Of a stretch of 5,701 nt of DNA, positions 1 to 5,646 are shown one piece after another. The stretch's first letter is position 1, and each line of letters starts with the position of its first letter. The notes below the pieces were generated by a model, which saw nothing but the letters and a program-made list of their open reading frames with translations, did no database searches and had not been told where the DNA came from. Source of the DNA: an uncultured Neisseria sp. (lineage in GTDB: Bacteria; Pseudomonadota; Gammaproteobacteria; Burkholderiales; Neisseriaceae); assembly GCA_927911515.1 (NCBI GenBank), contig CAKMQH010000213.1:1-5701 (forward strand). Reading direction: 5' to 3'. The position numbers and the translations under genes were made by a program.

Positions 1-7
1 TCGCATC

Positions 8-53
8 AAAGGTCTCTGAAAACGGAAGATAAGGTTTTTCAGACGACCTTTTT
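8..53 (+). terminator. Degenerate DUS-pair hairpin terminator of an upstream gene
   Basis: The left arm AAAGGTCTCTGAAAA (8-22) pairs with the right arm at 35-53, which carries an intact TTCAGACGACCT (38-49) followed by a T-run. The left copy lacks one G of the DUS core (GGTC-TCTGAA instead of GGTCGTCTGAA), so the stem has one bulge. This is the usual Neisseria pattern of paired DUS acting as an intrinsic terminator. The gene it ends lies outside the window. Confidence 0.7.
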
Positions 54-88
54 CATTCAAAACTGCCAAAATCGGCTTAACGAAAATC

Positions 89-195
89 TATAGTGGATTA
101 AATTTAAATCAGGACAAGGCGACGAAGCCGCAGACAGTACAAATAGTACGGCAAGGCGAGGCAACGCCGTACTGGTTTAAATTTAATCCACTATA
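89..195. mobile_element. Correia repeat-enclosed element (CREE/NEMIS), short form, copy 1
   Basis: This 107-bp non-coding element starts TATAGTGGATTAAATTTAAA and ends with the inverted complement of that sequence, giving imperfect terminal inverted repeats of about 26 bp. TA dinucleotides stand at both ends, as expected for TA target duplication. The length matches the short CREE class that lacks the internal segment of the roughly 150-bp form. Established knowledge: such elements are non-autonomous, can supply outward promoters, and their transcripts can be cut by RNase III. The right end reads into TATAAA (192-197), a possible outward -10, but I see no good -35 partner. It is nearly identical to the copy at 2456-2562. 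Confidence 0.93.
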
Positions 196-301
196 AATAC
201 CCATACAGCGGCGCAACCCTTTCTGCGCAAATGAAAGTAGCGTAGAAATGTTGGATAAAGCATCGTTTCCCCCTTCATTCAGAATAATCTTTCGCCATAT
301 C

Positions 302-330
302 TTGAAAGCCGCACCGCCAAACCATAAAAT
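302..330 (+). promoter_or_regulatory. Sigma-70 promoter for the sulfatase gene
   Basis: TTGAAA (302-307, five of six consensus bases) is followed after 17 bp by TAAAAT (325-330, five of six). This is a good housekeeping promoter placed about 55 bp before the start at 386. TATAAC and TATACA at 350-361 could serve as alternative -10 boxes but lack a recognisable -35. The rest of 196-385 shows nothing coding. Confidence 0.55.
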
Positions 331-385
331 CACGCCTTACCCAATTTGATATAACTATACATCCAACCCATCTTACCCACTAATC

Positions 386-2398
386 ATGATTACCCGCCTT
401 GCCGCCTACCGGAAAACCCTCCTCACCTGCCTGATTTTATGGGTATCCATCGTCGCCGTTTTTTCCGCCGAACGTTTCTTCATGCTGCACCATTTTGTTT
501 CAGACGACATCCGCAGCCGTTATGCGGGCGACTTGGCAGCTTTGTTTATCAAAGGGCTGCTGTTCGACATTAAAATTGCTTCCGTTACCGCCGCTTTCCC
601 CTTCCTGATCGGGCTGTTCGGACTGACTTCGCAAAAAACCGCCGCGCTTACCGTCCGTCTCCTGCCTACCGTCGCAACCGTCCTCTCCCTGACAGCCTTT
701 GCCGCCGCACTGGGAAACTGGTTCTATTTCAGCGTGTACGACCGTCAATTTGACGTCTTCGTCTTCGGACTGGCGGAAGAAGACACCAGCGCCGTCCTAA
801 AAACCGTCTGGTCGGACTATCCCGTTATTTCCTGTCTGGCAGCCTTGATTGCCGCAGCTTTCGTTTTGGGTAAAATGTTCAGCATCATCCGCCGCAGCAC
901 CCGTTTTCAGACGACCTCATGGGGGAAAACCGCTTGGATTGCCGCCATCCTCTTGCCCACTCTTGCACTTGCCGCAGGCATACGCGGCTCGTTCGGCAAA
1001 TTCCCCCTACGCCAGACCGCCATGCAGATTTCCGCCGCAACCCAAATCAACAAACTCGTCCCCAACGCCCTGACATCCCTAAGCTGTGCGGTCAACGAAT
1101 ACCGCAACAGCAACAACTTCAATGCCGTATCTGACGAAGACGGCAGCCGGCTCATCAGTACCCTGCTCAATAAAAAAACCGACGCCGACTTGACGCAGCT
1201 CTTTGTTCAAACCACCCCCAATCCCGCTGTTGAAAAACACCGTCCCAACGTCGTTTTCACCGTCATGGAAAGCATGAGCGCACACCTCTTGAACATGGAT
1301 AATCCCGAACGGGATCTCTTGGGCGAACTGGGCAATCATTAGCAGCAAGACTGGGTATACCGCAAATTCGTTTCCGAGGGCGACGGTACCAGCGACTCCC
1401 TACACCGCTTCTTCGTCCGCAGCCCGCGCCTCAACCTCAGCCAATCCCTTGCCAAAAACAAAACCTTCCCCGGCAATATGTTCAAACCCTATCTCGATGC
1501 TGGCTACCACGTCGTCTATATTACTGCGGGCAACGGCGGCTGGCGCGATTTTGACACCTTCCTGCGGCACTTGGGCGTCAATGAAATCATCGATGAAAAT
1601 ACCCTCAAAACCCGCTATCCCGAAGCAAAATCCGGCACATGGGGCGTACCCGACGAATTCATGTTCCGTTATGCGGAAGAAGAACTCGCGTGCGCCGAAA
1701 AAAGCGGCACGCCCGTATTCATCATGATGATGTCCGTGACCAACCATCCGCCCTACCACCTGCCCGCACCGCACCAGCTCAAAAACTTCCGTTTGGAAGA
1801 ACAAGAGCAAAAACGCCTTGCCAATCTCGCCTCAGGCAAAGAGTTGAATGAAATTTTCAACACCTTCCGATACAGCAACGACCAACTCGGACGCTTTATC
1901 GGCAAAGTGAAAACCATCACGCCCGACACCATTATCGCCGCCACCGGCGACCACAATATGCGTGCCATCGGCTATCCCGAATCCGCCGATGTCGCACTGG
2001 GTCACAGCGTGCCCTTCTATCTGTACGTTCCGCAAGCCTACCGCGGCAGCGCCGAATACCATCCCGAACGCGCAGGCTCGCACAAAGACATCCTGCCGAC
2101 CCTCTACAACTTAAGCTTGTCCGAGGCGCGCTACTACCAAACTGGTTGCAACCTCACCGCCCCGCAACCCGATTCCGCATGGTGCAGCTACGGCTACAAC
2201 CCCGAAGTCATCATCACCGAACGCGGTTTCTATCACCAACACAGCAAAGCATTCCACAAATGGGACAACCAAAACATCCAAACCGCCGAAAGCCACCCAA
2301 GCACGCCGGACGGCGAAGACCAAGCCATTATCCGCCGCGCCTCGGCATATACGCCGTTTCTTGAATGGCAGATCAACCGGATTGTCAGTACCCAATAA
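386..2398 (+). pseudogene. LTA-synthase-type sulfatase/phosphotransferase, interrupted by an in-frame amber stop
   Basis: The reading frame of 671 codons is split by TAG at 1340-1342 (codon 319) and continues without any shift to TAA at 2396-2398. The N-terminal part has about five membrane helices (residues 11-29, 52-78, 88-108, 146-165, 183-199). A periplasmic alkaline-phosphatase-fold domain follows. Visible catalytic elements are the metal-ligand Glu295 in VMESMS, the nucleophile candidate Thr335 in EGDGTS, His454 in TNHPPY and Asp522-His523 in TGDHN. The family moves phosphoglycerol or phosphoethanolamine from membrane phospholipid to an envelope acceptor; the acceptor here is unknown, and a pilin or lipooligosaccharide phospho-form transferase is possible. 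The amber codon separates Glu295 from the other active-site residues. The downstream fragment from Met365 (1478) lacks Thr335, so neither piece should be active. The start at 386 has no clear Shine-Dalgarno sequence. A single G-to-A change of TGG or C-to-T change of CAG would explain the TAG. Confidence 0.85.
906..917 (-). repeat. DNA uptake sequence, AGGTCGTCTGAA dialect, inside the sulfatase gene
   Basis: The + strand reads TTCAGACGACCT, an exact complement of the 12-mer AGGTCGTCTGAA. It falls in the loop after the fourth membrane helix (residues about 174-177, FQTT), where it is translated. A core-only copy, TTCAGACGAC at 499-508, lies in the same gene. DUS promote uptake of same-genus DNA in Neisseria. 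Confidence 0.85.
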
Positions 2399-2415
2399 AT
2401 CTGTTTATAAACATC

Positions 2416-2450
2416 AAAGGTCGTCTGAAAAAGTTTCAGACGACCTTTTT
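2416..2450 (+). terminator. Paired-DUS hairpin terminator after the sulfatase gene
   Basis: A perfect 15-bp stem joins AAAGGTCGTCTGAAA (2416-2430) to its complement (2434-2448), with a 3-nt loop AAG and a T-run through 2450. Both arms contain a full AGGTCGTCTGAA uptake sequence (2418-2429 and 2435-2446 complement). It lies 17 nt after the stop codon, so it should end transcription of the sulfatase gene. The near-symmetric stem could also work on the minus strand. Confidence 0.9.
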
Positions 2451-2455
2451 GCAAA

Positions 2456-2562
2456 TATAGTGGATTAAATTTAAATCAGGACAAGGCGACGAAGCCGCAG
2501 ACAGTACAAATAGTACGGCAAGGCGAGGCAATGCCGTACTGGTTTAAATTTAATCCACTATA
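2456..2562. mobile_element. Correia repeat-enclosed element (CREE/NEMIS), short form, copy 2
   Basis: This 107-bp element has the same orientation as the copy at 89-195 and differs from it by one base that I can find (C at 165, T at 2532). It has the same imperfect terminal inverted repeats of about 26 bp and TA ends. It sits only 5 nt beyond the terminator hairpin, between two transcription units, a common CREE position. The right end reads into TATAAA (2559-2564), a possible outward -10 toward the thioesterase gene. Confidence 0.93.
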
Positions 2563-2702
2563 AATCATACCCAATACGTTCCCGCCTTAAAGCAAATGCC
2601 AAACTGCCTAACAATACCGTCATAGTGTAGTAAAATAAAACGCGCTTTAGACAGCGTGCCACATTACATCCGCGCAACACGACGCCTTACCGTTCGACGA
2701 CA

Positions 2703-2717
2703 AATCCACTATATAAT
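2703..2717 (+). promoter_or_regulatory. Candidate -10 region of the thioesterase gene built on a CREE-like end
   Basis: TATAAT (2712-2717) is a consensus -10 box 34 nt ahead of the ATG at 2752. The bases AATCCACTATA (2703-2713) match the terminal 11 bases of the Correia element exactly and run into this box. Only a weak -35 is visible (TTACCG at 2687-2692, spacer 19). The rest of 2563-2751 shows no supported gene; the open frame before 2752 has no ribosome binding site or family-like sequence. Confidence 0.4.
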
Positions 2718-2751
2718 CTATGTCGCTTGCGCCCGTCACACAAGGAAACTC

Positions 2752-3189
2752 ATGAAAAAACACATCTACTGCCGCCACAGCTTTGAAATCGAAGTCCCGT
2801 TTTTCGATGTGGACTCGATGCACATCGTCTGGCACGGCAACTATGTGAAATATCTCGAAACCGCCCGCTGCGCCTTTTTGTCCGCCATCGGCTACGACTA
2901 CAATGAAATGGCACGGCAGGGATACAGCTGGCCGATTGTGCAGATGAACCTCAAATACATCCGCCCCGCCCGCTTCGGTCAAAAAATCCGCGTCGATATG
3001 GACATCGTCGAAATCGAAAGCTGCCTGCGCATCGACTATACGATTTATGATGCGCAAACCAACGAAAAGCTCAACCGCGCTTCGACCACACAAGCCGCCG
3101 TTTCACTGGCAGACGGTCTGATGCAGTTTCAGACTCCGCAAAGCTGGTTGGATGCCGTGCAAACCCATCCGACCTTTACTCCTGCCTGA
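2752..3189 (+). CDS. Hotdog-fold acyl-CoA thioesterase (YbgC/4HBT type)
   Basis: The product is 145 residues, the usual size for a single-domain 4-hydroxybenzoyl-CoA thioesterase family protein. The signature lies at residues 17-39: FFDVDSMHIVWHGNY leads into the long helix YVKYLETAR, with Asp21 the likely catalytic acid and His28-Gly29-Asn30 at the active-site loop. The family hydrolyses acyl-CoA or acyl-ACP thioesters in the cytoplasm as a dimer or tetramer. The start at 2752 follows AAGGAA with normal spacing; the frame is open further upstream to 2656, but that extension is Arg/His-rich and not family-like. The LolA-like gene begins 66 nt downstream, and this pairing resembles the thioesterase-LolA pair of aryl-polyene-type clusters. 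The true substrate cannot be read from sequence; a free-standing housekeeping thioesterase is the alternative. Confidence 0.88.
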   Translation: MKKHIYCRHSFEIEVPFFDVDSMHIVWHGNYVKYLETARCAFLSAIGYDYNEMARQGYSWPIVQMNLKYIRPARFGQKIRVDMDIVEIESCLRIDYTIYDAQTNEKLNRASTTQAAVSLADGLMQFQTPQSWLDAVQTHPTFTPA

Positions 3190-3198
3190 CACTTTACG

Positions 3199-3235
3199 TT
3201 TTCAGACGACCCCGACCCTTAAGGTCGTCTGAAAA
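3199..3235. repeat. Inverted DUS pair between the thioesterase and LolA-like genes
   Basis: TTTTCAGACGACC (3199-3211) and GGTCGTCTGAAAA (3223-3235) form a 13-bp stem with an 11-nt loop. The arms are in the reverse order to the terminator hairpins: on the + strand the T-run precedes the stem and an A-run follows it. A good intrinsic terminator for the + strand is therefore not formed. Readthrough into the LolA-like gene is plausible, possibly with attenuation. Confidence 0.75.
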
Positions 3236-3255
3236 AAAACCTGAAAAGGAACAAC

Positions 3256-3905
3256 ATGAAAAAGACACTTACCGCTCTCGTTCTGACCCTTGCCAGCCCC
3301 GCCTTGTGGGCGTTCTCCACTGCCGAACTCGCCCAAACCCTGCAAAAACCGTCCAACGTACAGGGCGCGTTTACCCAGCAGCGTCAATTGAAATCCCTGA
3401 GCAAACCGATGGTTACGGGCGGAAAATTTGTCCTGATTCCGAAAAAAGGCTTGTTGTGGCAAATGCAAAAACCGTTTGAAACCACCCTGCGCGTGCGTGC
3501 GGACGGCATCATGCAGTGGAACGGCGGCGCATGGACGAACCCCAACCAAGGCAAGGTCGGACAAAGTCAGCAAATCAAGCTCTTCCTCGACCTGCTCGGC
3601 GGCAACACGCAAGGCTTGGAAAACAATTCAACCTCGCCCTCTCCGGCACTGAAAAGCAATGGACGCTGAATTTAACGCCGAAAACCGCCGTTACCCGCCA
3701 AATTTTCAATCACATCGTTATCAACGGCGACAGCGTGGTGCGCAAAATCGAGTTGGACGAAAAACAAGGCGACAAAACCGTGATGCAGTTCAGAGAAGTG
3801 CAAACCGGCAAACCGCTGGACGACTTTGCCAAAAAAAGCCCTGTAAGCGGCATCATCCGACAGAACCACAAAGTCATCCTGTCGGCTTTTGAAGAACCTG
3901 CCTGA
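3256..3905 (+). pseudogene. LolA-like periplasmic carrier protein, frameshifted
   Basis: The first frame runs from ATG 3256 (preceded by AAAAGGA) to TGA at 3667-3669 and encodes 137 residues. The LolA-like sequence then continues in another frame through TGA at 3903-3905. One extra A in the A-run at 3620-3623 (four As present, five expected) would join the halves as GLEKQFNLAL and give 216 residues, a normal family length. A signal peptide is clear (MKKTLTALVL..., cut after ALWA, residue 19). The segment with FTQQRQLKSL, the GGKFVL strand and the WQMQKPFETT strand fits the LolA-like branch found in polyene-lipid clusters rather than the canonical lipoprotein carrier. Such proteins bind hydrophobic acyl groups in the periplasm. 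As written, the product loses the C-terminal part of its beta barrel. A sequencing error in the homopolymer is a real alternative. Confidence 0.83.
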
Positions 3906-4090
3906 CGGCTTGCTGCCCGATTTTTCCTCTCCGCATGAGAGGCTAAGCGAGGGTGGTAAGCCGCAGGTTCACATTTTATTAGGCACATATTTTTGCCCTA
4001 AACCCAGTGATTTCAGGGTATGCCATTTGCTTCTAATTTCACGCCAACCGCCCTTTTCAGACGACCTCCCTTTATCCCACCCTATTGTTC
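3906..4090. other. Non-coding spacer between the LolA-like gene and the flavodoxin-like promoter
   Basis: No gene is supported here. The only open frame (start 3889) has no ribosome binding site and no protein-like pattern. The stretch contains one uptake sequence and short AT-rich tracts. I see no remnant of the MMPL exporter that usually follows LolA in polyene clusters. Confidence 0.5.
4056..4067 (-). repeat. DNA uptake sequence, AGGTCGTCTGAA dialect, single copy
   Basis: The + strand reads TTCAGACGACCT, an exact complement of the 12-mer. It is unpaired, so it is not part of a terminator hairpin. It is the last copy of this dialect in the window; all copies to its right have GCC in place of GTC. 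Confidence 0.85.
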
Positions 4091-4129
4091 TTTAAATAAT
4101 TTTACAAAAAAGCTATAATGACCAGTCAT
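4091..4129 (+). promoter_or_regulatory. Promoter of the flavodoxin-like operon with overlapping palindrome
   Basis: TTTAAA (4091-4096, four of six consensus bases) is followed after 17 bp by a perfect TATAAT (4114-4119). Overlapping the -10 and the expected start of transcription is ATGACCAGTCAT (4118-4129), an inverted repeat with 5-bp arms and a 2-bp centre. Its place and symmetry fit a repressor operator, but no regulator is identified in the window. Confidence 0.6.
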
Positions 4130-4152
4130 CAAATAATTTTTGTTAATAGATA

Positions 4153-5073
4153 ATGGGAAGCGACGTGAAAAAAGTGCTGCTGGTGTATTACTCGCAGACC
4201 GGACAATTGGCAAAATTGGCGCGGAATTTCGCCGAGCCTTTGCAGCAGGGCGGCGTCCATGTGGATTGCGTTAACCTTGAGCCGCAAGAACCGTATCCGT
4301 TTCCGTGGTCGTTTTGGCGGTTTTTCAACACCTTTCCCGAAACCGTCCACCTAAAACCCGCGCCGATTCTGCCGCCCGCCATTCCCGCCTACGATTACGA
4401 CGCCGTGGTTATCGCCTATACCGTCTGGTTCCTCTCGCCCGCGCAGCCGATTACCGCCTTCCTGCAACGTGAAGAAACCCGCCGCCTGCTCAACGGCAAA
4501 CCCGTGGTAACGCTTATCGGCTGCCGCAATATGTGGTTGGGCGCGCAGGAAAAAATGAAGTCGCTTTTGGCACACAACGGCGCGAAACTCATCGGCAACA
4601 TCGTCAAAATTGACGCATGCAACAGCGCCGCCAGCTTCATCACTACTCCCGCATGGCTGCTGTCGGGCGACAAACAATACTTCCGCGCCCTGCCATCTGC
4701 CGGCATCGCAGACGGAGAGCTGGCCGATGCGGCGCGCTTCGGCGCGAAAATGCGGGATACCCTGTTGCAAAACAAAACCTTGGACGAAACCCTGTTTCAA
4801 AACATGGGCGCGGCCAAGGTGAACGAAAAACTGATTTTCAGCGAAAAAGCCGCCGGACGCAGCTTTTTCCTGTGGGGCAGGCTGCTGATGGCCGCCGGAC
4901 GTGTGTCTCCCCTGCTGCGCCGCGCCCTGCTGTGTTTTTATATCCTGTTTCTGCTGGCGATGATTCTGGTGTTGGTACCGGTGAGCGTATTGGTGAAAAA
5001 ACTGCTGCATCCGCTGCTCAAAGGCCGTCTGAAAAAACTGGCGGATTATTACGGCCAACCTTCCGGCGGATGA
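4153..5073 (+). CDS. Flavodoxin-fold protein with C-terminal membrane segment ('dialkylresorcinol condensing enzyme'-like)
   Basis: The 306-residue product begins with a flavodoxin-type strand-loop-helix: KKVLLVYYSQTGQLAKLA, residues 6-23, where SQTGQ fits the FMN phosphate-binding loop. The strand DAVVIAYTVWFLSPAQP (residues 83-99) fits the second flavin loop. A hydrophobic segment at about 258-281 with basic residues on both sides (RR before, KK after) would anchor it in the inner membrane, with the flavodoxin domain probably cytoplasmic. Database relatives are often named dialkylresorcinol condensing enzyme; that name is doubtful because the fold is that of a flavin redox protein, not a condensing ketosynthase. 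The ATG at 4153 has no Shine-Dalgarno sequence. GTG at 4165 has GGGAAG just upstream and would start directly at the first strand, so the real product may be 302 residues. The NTF2-like gene begins 37 nt after the stop. Confidence 0.83.
   Translation: MGSDVKKVLLVYYSQTGQLAKLARNFAEPLQQGGVHVDCVNLEPQEPYPFPWSFWRFFNTFPETVHLKPAPILPPAIPAYDYDAVVIAYTVWFLSPAQPITAFLQREETRRLLNGKPVVTLIGCRNMWLGAQEKMKSLLAHNGAKLIGNIVKIDACNSAASFITTPAWLLSGDKQYFRALPSAGIADGELADAARFGAKMRDTLLQNKTLDETLFQNMGAAKVNEKLIFSEKAAGRSFFLWGRLLMAAGRVSPLLRRALLCFYILFLLAMILVLVPVSVLVKKLLHPLLKGRLKKLADYYGQPSGG
4155..4160 (+). promoter_or_regulatory. Possible ribosome binding site favouring GTG 4165
   Basis: GGGAAG lies 4 nt before GTG at 4165 and inside the first codons of the longer reading from ATG 4153. 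The ATG itself is preceded only by AT-rich sequence. The spacing is slightly short, so the choice is not settled. Confidence 0.4.
5022..5033 (+). repeat. DNA uptake sequence, AGGCCGTCTGAA dialect, inside the flavodoxin-like gene
   Basis: An exact AGGCCGTCTGAA 12-mer is translated near the C-terminus, in the basic stretch after the membrane segment (residues about 290-294, KGRLK). It is the first GCC-type copy in the window. Confidence 0.85.
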
Positions 5074-5110
5074 ATCGGATTGCGGGCGGCAACCTGTAAG
5101 GAGAATGTAT

Positions 5111-5530
5111 ATGGACGATTTTGAACGCATTTACCGCGACTGGCACGAATATGCCAAAAACCGCGACACCGACGCGCTGATTGCGCTGTATGCCGACGAC
5201 GCCGTATTTGAAAGCCCGCTGGTGCCCGCGATTATGGATACCGACAGCGGCATCCTGTGCGGCAAGGCCGAAATCCTGCGTTTCTTACAGGAAGGCACGC
5301 GCCGCCGTCCCAACGATTTGGTGCGCTGGTATCGGGATGGCCGCTATTTCGTTGCGGGCGATACGCTGGTGTGGGAATACCCGCGCCAAACGCCCGACGG
5401 CAATCAGGTGGATATTTTGGAAGTGATGCGGCTGAAAGACGGCAAAATCAAGCACCACCGCATTTATTGGGGCTGGTTCGGCACGCAGATGCTGACAGCT
5501 TCGGCACTCGCCAAAGCGGTTAAGGCTTGA
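5111..5530 (+). CDS. NTF2-like/SnoaL-fold family protein
   Basis: The product is 139 residues, typical of single-domain NTF2-like proteins. It shows the family layout: an N-terminal helix (FERIYRDWHEYAKNRD), the LIALYADDAVFESPL turn at residues 23-37, the GKAEILRFLQEG helix (51-62), and a curved sheet ending in LKDGKIKHHRIYWGW (108-122). Family members are cytoplasmic alpha+beta cones that bind small hydrophobic ligands or act as isomerases, hydroxylases or accessory subunits; no specific activity can be named here. The start at 5111 is set by the strong TAAGGAG at 5097-5103 with 7-nt spacing; the in-frame ATG at 5105 is too close to it. It lies 37 nt after the flavodoxin-like gene with no terminator between, so co-transcription is likely. 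Confidence 0.85.
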   Translation: MDDFERIYRDWHEYAKNRDTDALIALYADDAVFESPLVPAIMDTDSGILCGKAEILRFLQEGTRRRPNDLVRWYRDGRYFVAGDTLVWEYPRQTPDGNQVDILEVMRLKDGKIKHHRIYWGWFGTQMLTASALAKAVKA

Positions 5531-5556
5531 CGCCGGAAGCCGCACCGACGTTGGCA

Positions 5557-5627
5557 GAGGCCGTCTGAAAACGACCAAAATGTTTTACAGCAACGGCCGA
5601 CGACAGTCTTGCTTTTCAGACGGCCTC
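5557..5627 (+). terminator. Inverted AG-DUS pair, possible terminator
   Basis: GAGGCCGTCTGAAAA (5557-5571) and its exact complement TTTTCAGACGGCCTC (5613-5627) form a 15-bp stem. Each arm holds a full AGGCCGTCTGAA. The 41-nt loop is long and no T-run follows the stem, so termination may be weak. The rest of 5531-5646 holds nothing else recognisable. Confidence 0.55.
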
Positions 5628-5646
5628 AAATAAAGGAAAGCGCACC

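Noticed and set aside
109..333. A 74-codon minus-strand open frame covering part of CREE copy 1
   Set aside because: About half of it is translated Correia repeat and there is no ribosome binding site; it is a typical spurious annotation.
1337..1348. Programmed readthrough of the TAG in the sulfatase gene
   Set aside because: The following CAG CAA only partly resembles known readthrough contexts, which are viral and eukaryotic; no structure or bacterial precedent supports it.
1400..1810. A 136-codon minus-strand open frame across the sulfatase gene
   Set aside because: The + strand there encodes conserved sulfatase-family sequence; the minus product has no family features.
2656..2751. An upstream extension of the thioesterase reading frame
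   Set aside because: No ribosome binding site at 2656, the extra 32 residues are not family-like, and a good site precedes 2752.
3620..3623. Programmed frameshifting in the LolA-like gene
   Set aside because: The tract has only four As, with no slippery heptamer or downstream structure that I can see, and no reason for a shorter LolA product.
4351..5130. A 259-codon open frame on the minus strand opposite the flavodoxin-like gene
   Set aside because: It is Gln/His/Gly-rich, has no recognisable domain, and arises from the GC pattern of the well-supported + strand gene.
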